From Nostoc favosum CHAB5714 (GTDB taxonomy: Bacteria > Cyanobacteriota > Cyanobacteriia > Cyanobacteriales > Nostocaceae): a stretch of 52,531 bases of DNA. The DNA lies in contig NZ_JAIVFQ010000052.1 of assembly GCF_020829495.1 (NCBI RefSeq), positions 1-52,531 of the forward strand. Reading direction: 5' to 3'. This document shows, piece by piece, positions 41,186 through 49,485 of this stretch (within the stretch, counting starts at the first letter, position 1; each line of letters starts with the position of its first letter). Below the pieces are notes generated by a model that was not told the origin of the DNA, ran no database searches, and was given only the letters and a program-made list of their open reading frames with translations. A program made the position numbers and the translations under genes.

Positions 41186-43429
41186 TTGACTTCACCACAA
41201 CTACCCCCCAACGCCTACACCTATGCACCCCAACAGCACCCCAACTTAATCCTCGGTAGCCTGCAACTGCTTCTCTGGCTTGTCTTGCGCCCTTCAGCTT
41301 GGCGTAACCACCTCAAGCGCATTGACCCTATTTTAGACACCGACTCCTCTTTGATTATCTTGTTGAGACGAGGGCGATGGCGAAACCTTGCTCTGTGGCG
41401 GCTGCTCATCCAGAGATACTTAATCTTACCTATCCTGGCTAATGTACTGCTGGGCTTGGTGCTGCGGATGTTGAATGAACCAATCGCAAATATAGCTTTT
41501 TCGGTGGCGTTTGGCGTGGTAGGAGGCGTGGTGGGAGGCGTGGTGGGAGGCGTGGCGTTTGGCCTGGTGGGAGGCGTGGCGTTTGGCGTGGCGTTTGGCC
41601 TGGTGGGAGGCGTGGCGTTTGGCGTAACGGCGCTTGGCGTGGCGCTTTGGATGGCGAGAGGCGTGGTGTTTGGCCTGGTGGCAGGCGTGGCGTTTGGCCT
41701 GGTGGCAGGTGTGGCGTTTGGCCTGGTGGCAGGCATGGTGTTTGGCGTGCTGGCAGGCGTGCAGGCAGGCGTGCAGGTAGGCGTGCTGGTAGGCGTGCTG
41801 GCAGGCGTGCTGGTAGGCGTGGCGGTGGTAAGCAATGTTCTATCTTTTCCATTTCTCACACCCTGGAATTATCTCCTCTATAGATTAGACAAACGACGTA
41901 ATGGTAAAAGCCCTTGCTTATTGCGCTATCATTCCGCCTTTTGGGATGAGTGGCAACGTTTACATCTGCCCCGCTTGGATGAGCATCTCCTCTTCGTCAT
42001 CGAAAATAACCCAGTTGAAGGCAAAGCTGCTTTAGAATATCTAAGTACTAGCCCCCAACGCTGGGCGGCTCAAGCTGCACAAATTGAACTGGATGCACGC
42101 AGTTTACAAGGCTGTGCTGATGTGGAAGCTATCCGTAAAGCTCATCGCAGTCTGGTAATTGACGAACTAAGGAGTGAAATTAGCCCTCTACTACAAATCT
42201 TTAGCCGTATCAGTGAGGATGTAAATGCTGCACTCAATCAAGCAAGTGCTTATAACCAGCGTTTAGTTCTCACATCTGTTGCAGATAAATTAAATCTACA
42301 CTTGCAGAACTTTTATCGTAGCAGCGACAAATACACAGCCCGTTTCTACCCCATTATCAAAAGTTGGCGTGAGATAGTCACCAACTATATAGAGGAACTG
42401 GCTAAAATTACTGAACTCCGCCAAGAAATTGACTCGCCTTATATTACTGGGAATCCCATTACACTAGAGCAAGAAATCTTCATTGGGCGCGATGATATTG
42501 GCTTACGCATTGAGCAACTACTGCGCGATCGCCGTCGCCCACCTCTGCTACTATACGGTCAGCGACGCATGGGTAAAACTTCCCTCCTCAACAACATCGG
42601 AAAGTTACTACCTAGTAACATCATCCCCATGTTTGTAGACTTGCAAGGCGCACCTTCATCAGCTAGTGACCATGCAGGTTTTCTTTACAACCTGGCTAGA
42701 GACATGGAGAAGTCAGCGAAAAAGCAAGGTTTAACTCTACCGTCCCTACCCCGCGAAGTCTTAAAATCTGACCCCTTCACCTATTTCGATGAATGGCTAG
42801 ATAAAGTAGAACAAGCTCTAGAACAAAATACCGCCTTACTAGCCCTAGATGAATTCGAGGTGCTAGACAACGCCATAACCAAAGGTCGCTTTGATGAACA
42901 GGATGTTTTGGGAATGCTGCGTCTTAATGTCCAAGTAGTGCATATCTCGTACCTCAAAGAAGCGGAAGCACGACAATTAATTGAACGTCCTGTCAAAGAT
43001 TTTACTCTCCGCTATGAACCTAACGCCGTTGAGCGGGTACTGCAACTCACGCGCTGTCACCCATTCTTAGTACAACTACTCTGCGCGGAAATTATTGTCC
43101 TTAAGAACGAACAAGACCCCTCTATCCGGCGATTGGCAACTTTAGGGGATGTGGAAGCAGCGATACCAGAAGCTTTGCAAAGTGGTGGCTTTTTCTTTGC
43201 TGACATTCAAAACAACCAAGTAGACGCTACTGGAAAAGATATTTTACGTTTTATCGCCGCTCAAGGGGAAGGGGCTATAGTTAGCCGCCAAACTCTATTG
43301 CAACATTTCCCTGATGCTGATATTACTTTCAACTTGCTGTTGCAACGTGAGTTAATTGAGGAAGTTGACGACGGCTATGGCTTCCAAGTAGAGTTGATTC
43401 GCCGTTGGTTTGTTTCTAAACAGAATTAA
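41186..43429 (+). CDS. AAA ATPase with Gly/Val-repeat membrane region
   Basis: A 747-residue protein starting at TTG 41186 with AAGGAG 11 nt upstream. Residues 1-100 are a soluble/amphipathic start. Residues 106-215 are an almost uncharged run of GVVGG, VAFGL and VAGV units encoded by GGCGTGG-type DNA repeats and probably cross the membrane several times. Residues 216-425 are helical. The ATPase has IFIGRDDIG (431-439), Walker A GQRRMGKTS (458-466) and Walker B ALLALDEFE (550-558). Between GMLR (576-579) and NVQVVHISYL about 35 residues are missing compared with the fragment at 39391-40020. The C-terminal part resembles a winged helix. Function is unknown; a membrane-tethered STAND-like sensor is possible. 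Confidence 0.85.
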   Translation: MTSPQLPPNAYTYAPQQHPNLILGSLQLLLWLVLRPSAWRNHLKRIDPILDTDSSLIILLRRGRWRNLALWRLLIQRYLILPILANVLLGLVLRMLNEPIANIAFSVAFGVVGGVVGGVVGGVAFGLVGGVAFGVAFGLVGGVAFGVTALGVALWMARGVVFGLVAGVAFGLVAGVAFGLVAGMVFGVLAGVQAGVQVGVLVGVLAGVLVGVAVVSNVLSFPFLTPWNYLLYRLDKRRNGKSPCLLRYHSAFWDEWQRLHLPRLDEHLLFVIENNPVEGKAALEYLSTSPQRWAAQAAQIELDARSLQGCADVEAIRKAHRSLVIDELRSEISPLLQIFSRISEDVNAALNQASAYNQRLVLTSVADKLNLHLQNFYRSSDKYTARFYPIIKSWREIVTNYIEELAKITELRQEIDSPYITGNPITLEQEIFIGRDDIGLRIEQLLRDRRRPPLLLYGQRRMGKTSLLNNIGKLLPSNIIPMFVDLQGAPSSASDHAGFLYNLARDMEKSAKKQGLTLPSLPREVLKSDPFTYFDEWLDKVEQALEQNTALLALDEFEVLDNAITKGRFDEQDVLGMLRLNVQVVHISYLKEAEARQLIERPVKDFTLRYEPNAVERVLQLTRCHPFLVQLLCAEIIVLKNEQDPSIRRLATLGDVEAAIPEALQSGGFFFADIQNNQVDATGKDILRFIAAQGEGAIVSRQTLLQHFPDADITFNLLLQRELIEEVDDGYGFQVELIRRWFVSKQN

Positions 43430-43437
43430 TTACACAG

Positions 43438-43513
43438 TGTCATTGCGAATGGAGCGAAGCGGAATGAAGCAATCCAAACCTTTGCGATTGCTTCGCTCCG
43501 CTCGCAATGACAA
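43438..43513. repeat. GTCATTGCGA palindromic repeat after the ATPase gene
   Basis: GTCATTGCGAATGGAGCGAA pairs with TTCGCTCCGCTCGCAATGAC over about 20 bp. It may work as the ATPase gene terminator, or as a dispersed mobile repeat. Confidence 0.8.
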
Positions 43514-43526
43514 GTATTGAGCCAGA

Positions 43527-43946
43527 CATGATATCAAAGACTCGTTAACGGAGTTCAAAGACTCATTCACGAGTATCAAAGACTCGTTAACGGAGTTCAA
43601 AGACTTATTCACGAGTATCAAAGACTCGTTAACGGAGTTCAAAGACTTATTCACGAGTATCAAAGGCTCGTTAACGGAGTTCAAAGACTCATTCACGAGT
43701 ATCAAAGACTCGTTAACGGAGTTCAAAGACTCATTCACGAGTATCAAAGACTCGTTAACGGAGTTCAAAGACTCATTCACGAGTATCAAAGACTCGTTAA
43801 CGGAGTTCAAAGACTCGTTCACGAGTATCAAAGACTCGTTAACGGAGTTCAAAGACTCGTTCACGAGTATCAAAGACTCGTTAACGGAGTTCAAAGACTC
43901 GTTCACGAGTATCAAAGACTCGTTAACGGAGTTCAAAGACTCGTCG
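43527..43946. repeat. 21-bp tandem repeat, array 2 (20 units, 42-bp period)
   Basis: Two unit types alternate strictly: one with ATCAAAGACTCGTTA and one with ACGGAGTTCAAAGACTC, ten of each, which makes a 42-bp higher-order repeat. The unit is related to array 1. The minus-strand frame NESLILVNESLNSV stays open. It is non-coding in my view. Confidence 0.97.
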
Positions 43947-44069
43947 TTGAGTACAATATATTATGCCCCTACAATGATTTTGAATATTAGAAGTTAGTAC
44001 AGTGGTGCGTTACACCAAAGGCTAACGCACCCTACTAAAAATAGAAGTTAGAATACACGTACATCAGGC
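43947..44069. other. Spacer with GGTGCGTTA palindrome
   Basis: GGTGCGTTA...TAACGCACC (about 44005-44031) is a diverged copy of the repeat at 38503-38529; nothing else is seen. Confidence 0.6.
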
Positions 44070-44399
44070 TTAGGTGGATCTTTGTTGCTTGTGCTGGCGT
44101 AATTGCTCTACTATATAGTCTTCCAGTTCTTGCCTTTCTCTCTTACTGGCATTTCGTTGATAAGTTCTTCCTGTTTCTTGCATAAACTTGCGTTTCTCGC
44201 TTGGAGAAGATTTGAGTTTACCTCCACTGCCTTGCAGCTTTTGCTGTAATTCTTCCCAAGTCTTTTCACCCACACTTTCACCTAGTTTGACCAGTACCTT
44301 TGGTAGTAATGTTCTTGCCTCTCTTTGAAAATCCTCTTCTGTCTCAAGGGAAGCTAAATCTATATTGCTGAAATCGATATCGATTTGAAACTTACTCAT
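44070..44399 (-). CDS. Hypothetical protein (109 residues)
   Basis: A soluble protein with an acidic N-terminal part (FQIDIDFSNIDLASLETEED), a helical middle (LLPKVLVKLGESVGEKTWEE) and a very basic C-terminal half (KRKFMQETGRTYQRNASKRE) that could bind nucleic acid. The composition is coding-like and a start at 44399 is plausible. I do not recognise the family. It lies outside array 2 and points toward it. Confidence 0.6.
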   Translation of the reverse strand: MSKFQIDIDFSNIDLASLETEEDFQREARTLLPKVLVKLGESVGEKTWEELQQKLQGSGGKLKSSPSEKRKFMQETGRTYQRNASKRERQELEDYIVEQLRQHKQQRST

Positions 44400-44845
44400 A
44401 AAATTGTGTTTGTTCTTTTAACGATTATTACCACTATAGGGGGAAGATAGATTTTACTTTCCTGTCAATTCTAGTACAGCACGGCGTCAATTCAGCTACC
44501 ATCTAAATTAACAAGGACAAGTTGCTCAGAGCAAATTGCTCTTGTTAGTGGTTGCAGCAAGCAACTCTGTTAAAGACCATTAACCTGCATTGGATAAAAA
44601 TTCTGGTCTTGAGTGCGATCCTATCACTCCGCATCTTTCTTAAGAAGTTATTTGTTTGGGATAAAACGCAAATTATGACAATTAAATCTCACGTTTAATC
44701 AGTAAAACAAGTTTTTACAGATGATTTAAGACTGCGATATCATAAGGTTTTTAAATATAGTTAATTCCCGCACAACAAGGTTAGCAATATTAAAAATGCT
44801 ATCTTAAAGGCAAAGGTCATTTACTCAATTTTTGAGGAAAAAACT
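44400..44845. other. Spacer upstream of the aldolase gene
   Basis: About 445 bp. A degenerate end of the 130-bp miniature element (ATGATTTAAGACTGCGATAT) lies near 44721-44740. The aldolase promoter must be here but is not recognised. Confidence 0.5.
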
Positions 44846-45928
44846 ATGACTACAGCGCTCATAGAGGCTAATTCTATCGAGTCATTGCTAGGTAAAGAGG
44901 CTGAAGACTTGCTTACCTACAAAGCAAAAGTTCCTACTGATTTACTACATTTGCCGGGGCCAGACTTTGTAGATCGTATCTGGCTCAACAGCGATCGCAA
45001 CCCACAAGTATTACGTAATCTCCAGTTACTTTATTCTACTGGTCGTCTTGCATATACTGGGTATCTGTCTATTCTACCGGTAGACCAAGGGATTGAACAC
45101 TCAGCAGGTGCGTCTTTTGCGCCCAATCCGATTTACTTTGACCCAGAAAATATTGTCAGGCTAGCGATCGCCTCAGGTTGCAATGCGGTTGCTACCACTT
45201 TGGGGACATTAGGTATCGTTTCGCGCAAGTATGCCCATAAAATCCCCTTTATTGCCAAAATCAATCACAACGAATTGCTGACTTTCCCCAATCAATTTGA
45301 CCAGGTATTGTTTGCTGATGTGGAACAAGCTTGGAATTTAGGGGCGGCTGCTGTAGGTGCGACAATTTACTTTGGTTCAGAGAATTCTACCAGACAAATT
45401 CAGGAAATCAGCAAAGCTTTTAAACGCGCCCATGAACTGGGGATGGTGACTATTCTCTGGTGCTATCTGCGAAATAACGCTTTTAAACAAGATAAAGATT
45501 ACCACCTTGCGGCTGACCTCACCGGACAGGCGAATCATTTGGGTGTGACGATTGAAGCCGACATTATTAAACAAAAGTTACCAGAAAATAACAATGGTTA
45601 CGGTGCAATTGCCAAAGCGACTGGTAAGAGTTACGGCAAAACTGATGAGCGGGTTTATACAGAGTTGACAACTGACCACCCAATTGATTTAACTCGTTAC
45701 CAGGTGCTGAATTGCTACTCTGGGCGTGTGGGGCTGATTAATTCTGGTGGCGCGACTGGTAAAAATGACTTCGCAGAAGCAGTTCGCACGGCTGTAATTA
45801 ATAAACGGGCTGGTGGTTCAGGATTAATTTCTGGGCGAAAGACCTTTCAACGTCCCTTTGAGGAAGGTGTAAAACTGTTTCATGCCATTCAGGATGTTTA
45901 TTTGTCGCCAGATGTGACGATAGCTTAG
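44846..45928 (+). CDS. Class I fructose-bisphosphate aldolase
   Basis: A Schiff-base (class I, FbaB/DhnA-like) aldolase of 360 residues that cleaves or forms fructose-1,6-bisphosphate, and in cyanobacteria sedoheptulose bisphosphate. Typical segments: GYLSILPVDQGIEHSAGASF, then IPFIAKINHNELLTFPNQFD with the lysine region, VGATIYFGSENSTRQIQEI and INSGGATGKNDFAEAVRTAV for phosphate binding. It is preceded by a GAGGAAAAAACT leader. A short tandem repeat block follows directly. The class I form supplements the class II enzyme in cyanobacteria. Confidence 0.94.
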   Translation: MTTALIEANSIESLLGKEAEDLLTYKAKVPTDLLHLPGPDFVDRIWLNSDRNPQVLRNLQLLYSTGRLAYTGYLSILPVDQGIEHSAGASFAPNPIYFDPENIVRLAIASGCNAVATTLGTLGIVSRKYAHKIPFIAKINHNELLTFPNQFDQVLFADVEQAWNLGAAAVGATIYFGSENSTRQIQEISKAFKRAHELGMVTILWCYLRNNAFKQDKDYHLAADLTGQANHLGVTIEADIIKQKLPENNNGYGAIAKATGKSYGKTDERVYTELTTDHPIDLTRYQVLNCYSGRVGLINSGGATGKNDFAEAVRTAVINKRAGGSGLISGRKTFQRPFEEGVKLFHAIQDVYLSPDVTIA

Positions 45929-46078
45929 GGAGTGGGGAGTGGGGAGTGGGGAGTGGGGAGTGGGGAGTGGGGAGTGGGGAGTTAGAAGTTAGGAGTTAGG
46001 AGTTATAACAATTCTTTCCCCAATGCCCAATACTTCGACTTCGCTCAGTACAAGTGCCCCATGCCCTATGCCCCATTT
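45929..46078. repeat. GGGGAGT, AGTTAGG and CCCAATG short repeats
   Basis: About seven GGGGAGT heptamers follow the aldolase stop codon, then AGTTAGG units, then CCCCATGCC-type units near the RNase gene end. Non-coding. Confidence 0.9.
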
Positions 46079-46747
46079 TTATCTAACGTTTCTCAGTAAG
46101 AAATCTGGCTGACCACAACTTTTTTGCGATCGCTTCAAAATCTCGGCGCTACAAATACCAGGTTCACCGTTTTTGGAATAACAAAAGAAGACTTCTTGCA
46201 AAAATCTTCCTGAACCAGAACAAAAAGGTGCTATACCATCAGGAGTCATTTTATTATTAGCACTCACAAATGAATTTTTAAAATTTGTAATTGTGGTACG
46301 CAAGGGTTTCGCAGGACGATTATAAGCTGCGGGAATAGCGATCGCATCTTTTAATTTTTTACTCAATGTCAAGTATTCCGCAGGAGTTTTCCCTGAACAA
46401 GTACCATGTTTTTCCCATTCATGCTCGTAAAGTTTATTGCTAGGAAACAAATTGGGAAACCGCCGCTTTACTTCCGACGGTAATTTTTGCGTGGAACAAT
46501 TAGCAGGATAACCAGCTTGGTACTGTGGCCACAAACCATGTAGTACAAAACCAAGTTTTTTTCCAGAACCACACTGCTGCTGGTCACGAGTGCCATTTGT
46601 AGCACAATAATCCGGCGACCAAGAGAGTGTCAGTACATAAAAATCAAATTTACCCGGAGTACCGCGATTTTGAGCAATAGCAGCATTAGGTATAAAAAGA
46701 CTAGTAATTAACAGAGAAGTTGCGATGAAAAGTTTCTTGAACTGCAT
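46079..46747 (-). CDS. Secreted ribonuclease T2
   Basis: An endoribonuclease of the T2 family (222 residues from ATG 46747). A signal peptide covers residues 1-25 (MQFKKLFIATSLLITSLFIP, cleavage after AAIA). Conserved active site I is FVLHGLWPQ with H70, and active site II is EHEWEKHGTCSG with H109, E110, K113 and H114. Several cysteines support disulfides of an exported protein. The frame opens 19 codons earlier, but ATG 46747 precedes a classical signal peptide. It probably scavenges extracellular RNA for phosphate or acts as a toxin or defence enzyme. Confidence 0.93.
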   Translation of the reverse strand: MQFKKLFIATSLLITSLFIPNAAIAQNRGTPGKFDFYVLTLSWSPDYCATNGTRDQQQCGSGKKLGFVLHGLWPQYQAGYPANCSTQKLPSEVKRRFPNLFPSNKLYEHEWEKHGTCSGKTPAEYLTLSKKLKDAIAIPAAYNRPAKPLRTTITNFKNSFVSANNKMTPDGIAPFCSGSGRFLQEVFFCYSKNGEPGICSAEILKRSQKSCGQPDFLLRNVR

Positions 46748-46804
46748 ATAAATAGTTAGTTGCCTTAAAACTAAAGTTATATACAGTACATTGTTAAGAG
46801 TCAA

Positions 46805-47000
46805 GGATCAAGAATCAAACCGCAACGCGAGAGTCATTAGTCATTAGTCATTAGTTATTAGTCAAGAGTTACTTTCCTCTGCCTCCCCTGCTCCCCCTGC
46901 TCCCCCTGCTCCCCCTGCTCCCCCTGCTCCCTCATCTCCCCACTCCCTATTCCCCAATCCCCAAGCAATTCAGAAAAGCAAATCTTGGTAGAGATTCTGG
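46805..47000. repeat. ATTAGTC and CTCCCCCTG tandem repeats
   Basis: About four AGTCATT heptamers near 46832-46862, then five CTCCCCCTG 9-mers at 46886-46930, then CCCCA-type units. They fill the space upstream of both divergent genes. Confidence 0.9.
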
Positions 47001-47042
47001 GATATCCTTAGATTAGTGAAAGATTTGCCAAAAATAGTAAGA

Positions 47043-48209
47043 ATGAAGCTGGCAGCAAGAGTAAGTCAGGTAACACCTTCATTAACCTTAGCGATCGCAG
47101 CCAAGGCTAAGGCACTGAAGGCAGAGGGAATAGATGTTTGTAGTTTTAGCGCTGGAGAACCAGATTTTGATACCCCAGCGCATATTAAAGCCGCAGCAGT
47201 AAAAGCTTTGGATGAAGGCAAAACCAAGTATGGTGCAGCAGCCGGAGAACCAAAGTTAAGGGAAGCGATCGCCCATAAGCTTAAAATTGATAACGGTCTT
47301 GATTACAAGTCTGAGAATGTCATCGTCACCAATGGCGGTAAGCATTCTCTGTACAACTTGATGGTGGCGTTAATCGATTCAGGTGATGAGGTAATTATCC
47401 CTGCACCCTACTGGTTAAGTTATCCCGAAATGGTGACTTTGGTCGGTGGAGTCTCGGTAATTGTGTCCACAGATGCAACGACGGGTTATAAAATTACTCC
47501 CGAACAACTCCGTAAAGCAATCACGCCGAGGACAAAGTTATTTATCCTCAACTCTCCATCTAATCCTACAGGAATGGTTTACACGCCAGATGAAATCAAA
47601 GCACTGGCGCAGGTAGTAGTTGATGCAGATATCTTTGTTGTCTCTGATGAGATTTACGAAAAGATTCTCTACGACGGTGCAGAACATATCAGCATCGGTT
47701 CTCTTGGGAAGGAAATTTTTGACCGCACTTTGATTAGTAATGGGTTTGCGAAGGCTTATTCCATGACTGGGTGGAGACTTGGTTATTTAGCAGGGCCTGT
47801 GGAAATCATTAAAGCAGCGAGTACCATCCAAGGACATAGTACATCTAACGTGTGTACCTTTGCCCAATATGGTGCGATCGCGGCTCTACAAAGTTCTCAA
47901 GATTGTGTCGAAGAAATGCGCCAAGCCTTCACCAAACGCCGACAGGTAATGCTAGACAGACTCAACGCCATTCCCGGATTGAGTACCGCCTCACCAGATG
48001 GCGCTTTTTATCTGTTTCCTGATATCAGCAAAACCGGTCTAAAATCCCTAGAATTTTGTGACGCTTTGTTGGAAGAACATCAAGTTGCAGTCATTCCCGG
48101 AATTGCTTTTGGCGCTGATGACAACATTCGCCTTTCCTACGCCACAGATATGGCGACGATTGAAAAGGGAATGGATAGATTGGAGAAATTTGTCAAGTCG
48201 CGTATTTAG
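47043..48209 (+). CDS. aspC: Aspartate/prephenate-type aminotransferase (class I PLP)
   Basis: A PLP-dependent fold type I aminotransferase of 388 residues. It has FSAGEPDFDTPAHIK near the start, KYGAAAGEPKLREAI, the NSPSNPTG motif, Asp in VSDEIYEKI and the PLP Lys in SNGFAKAYSMTGWR (residue 237). This is the Ib subgroup (thermophile/cyanobacterial AspAT, some with prephenate aminotransferase activity, which makes arogenate). ATG 47043 is preferred to GTG 47016 since most relatives begin KLAARVSQVTPS. No neighbour helps to choose the substrate. Confidence 0.93.
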   Translation: MKLAARVSQVTPSLTLAIAAKAKALKAEGIDVCSFSAGEPDFDTPAHIKAAAVKALDEGKTKYGAAAGEPKLREAIAHKLKIDNGLDYKSENVIVTNGGKHSLYNLMVALIDSGDEVIIPAPYWLSYPEMVTLVGGVSVIVSTDATTGYKITPEQLRKAITPRTKLFILNSPSNPTGMVYTPDEIKALAQVVVDADIFVVSDEIYEKILYDGAEHISIGSLGKEIFDRTLISNGFAKAYSMTGWRLGYLAGPVEIIKAASTIQGHSTSNVCTFAQYGAIAALQSSQDCVEEMRQAFTKRRQVMLDRLNAIPGLSTASPDGAFYLFPDISKTGLKSLEFCDALLEEHQVAVIPGIAFGADDNIRLSYATDMATIEKGMDRLEKFVKSRI

Positions 48210-48323
48210 TTAGTTGTCAGTTGTCAGTTGTCATTTGTCATTTGTGAGGAGAATTTACCAACTTTCCAACTTCTTAACTCCACCTTTTCGACTCAGAACG
48301 GGTGGAGTTCATTTTTAAACCTG

Positions 48324-48544
48324 AAGTTCCGAGTTCTGAAGCTCAAGTTCCGAGTTCTGAAGCTCAAGTTCCGAGTTCCAAGCTTGAAGTTTCATGTTCC
48401 GAAGCTCAAGTTCCGAGTTCTAAGCTTGAAGTTTCGAGTTCCAAGCTTGAAGTTTCGAGTTCTGAAGCTCAAGTTTCGAGTTCCAAGCTTGAAGTTTCAT
48501 GTTCCGAAGCTCAAGTTCCGAGTTCTAAGCTTGAAGTTTCAGAT
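48324..48544. repeat. 21-bp tandem repeat, array 3 (10 units)
   Basis: Ten 21-bp units of the AAGTTCCGAGTTC...AAGCT family, with two right-end variants (GAAGCTC and AAGCTTG) and left variants AAGTTTC and CATGTTCC. It starts about 115 bp after the aminotransferase stop. Frames are open (SSEAQVP, LKFRVPS). It resembles array 4, but is more diverged. Confidence 0.95.
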
Positions 48545-48610
48545 GAATGGTGGGAGCAAAAACGTCAAAAGGGTTTTGGGCTTAGTTAATCTCAATTAAT
48601 TCCAGCACCA

Positions 48611-49021
48611 TCAAGCTGAATTTTGCATCAAAGGGTATGGTTGAATCAAAATCTGTACCGGAATCCCCAATTGTTGATGCAAACCCCGAATCATCTCTAA
48701 GGTTAGCGCCTGCTTGCGATGCAAAATGTCGGCAATTTCTGCTTTACTGCCAATAACAGGCTCTAATTCATCTACAGACAATCCACGAGATTCGAGATAA
48801 TATAAGATTGCTTCAATAGGATCTGGTGCTTCGATTGGGTAATGCCTTTGCTCGTATGCTTCCACCAGCGTAGTTAAAACTTCCAATCGGTCAGACTCTG
48901 GTGTATTTAGTTCTGTATCAAACAATCTTTCAATTTCATCAAGTGCAGCATGATAATCAGCTTCGGTGCGGATTGGACGGGTTTCAAGCATAGGTATTAC
49001 TGTCTCAAATACTTGTTGCAT
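48611..49021 (-). CDS. higA: HigA-type antitoxin / HTH regulator
   Basis: A 136-residue protein whose C-terminal half is a helix-turn-helix of the Xre/HigA group: LSVDELEPVIGSKAEIADIL then HRKQALTLEMIRGLHQQLGI. The N-terminal half has PIRTEADYHAALDEIERLF, typical of cyanobacterial HigA. It follows higB with a 17-nt overlap if started at ATG 49021; ATG 48991 (MLETRPIRTEADYH) would remove the overlap. HigA represses its own promoter and binds HigB. Confidence 0.87.
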   Translation of the reverse strand: MQQVFETVIPMLETRPIRTEADYHAALDEIERLFDTELNTPESDRLEVLTTLVEAYEQRHYPIEAPDPIEAILYYLESRGLSVDELEPVIGSKAEIADILHRKQALTLEMIRGLHQQLGIPVQILIQPYPLMQNSA

Positions 49022-49298
49022 CTACGTTATCGTATTCTTTATGTGTTCCAAGAAAACGAATAAAAATAATTCTAATATCATAACGAACGTGAACAATTAA
49101 GCGGTAATCATTACCTTTGATATTAAAAACAACACGATTATTAGCAATAATACTGGCATTGCGATAAGTGCTTTTGATATTTGCCGGACTACCCCATTCT
49201 GCGCGAGATGCTTCATCAAACCAAGCCTTTAATGGCTGTTCGGCATCGGGATATACTTCCCAAAACTTTTGTAACGTGCTGCGGGCAATGATTCGCAT
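49005..49298 (-). CDS. higB: HigB-type mRNA interferase toxin
   Basis: A 97-residue RelE-fold toxin: RIIARSTLQKFWEVYPDAEQ, then SIIANNRVVFNIKGNDYRLI, then VHVRYDIRIIFIRFLGTHKE and YDNVDATSI at the end. This matches the HigB/YgjN group that cleaves ribosome-bound mRNA. The toxin is first and the antitoxin second, the normal hig order. A 130-bp miniature element begins 33 bp upstream of its start codon and may carry or disturb the promoter. Confidence 0.9.
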   Translation of the reverse strand: MRIIARSTLQKFWEVYPDAEQPLKAWFDEASRAEWGSPANIKSTYRNASIIANNRVVFNIKGNDYRLIVHVRYDIRIIFIRFLGTHKEYDNVDATSI

Positions 49299-49330
49299 AA
49301 TGAGATAATTACAGCGTTACGATACATAAA

Positions 49331-49460
49331 TATAGCAGTCCTATTTGATTCGTGAAAAATATAAAATTTGAAAACGAACCGCAAAGTATTGGCTTTGGGC
49401 GCAAAGGGAAGAAAGAAGAAAGAGATATATAATTTTCACAAATGATTTAGGACTGCTATA
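49331..49460. mobile_element. 130-bp miniature inverted-repeat element, copy 2
   Basis: Identical over 130 bp to 3004-3133, with TATAGCAGTCCT and AGGACTGCTATA ends. It lies between the divergent higB and the next gene. Confidence 0.92.
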
Positions 49461-49485
49461 TACTTGAAACCTTTACCAATGATAA

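Noticed and set aside
41221..41859. Minus-strand frames rich in PARL and TPPT repeats
   Set aside because: Antisense of the Gly/Val repeat region in the AAA ATPase gene.
43430..43936. Leftward repetitive ORF NESLILVNESLNSV over array 2
   Set aside because: Same artefact; codon positions show no selection, only unit repetition.
38632..43946. CRISPR array
   Set aside because: Units are directly adjacent and nearly identical, with no unique spacers of constant length and no cas genes.
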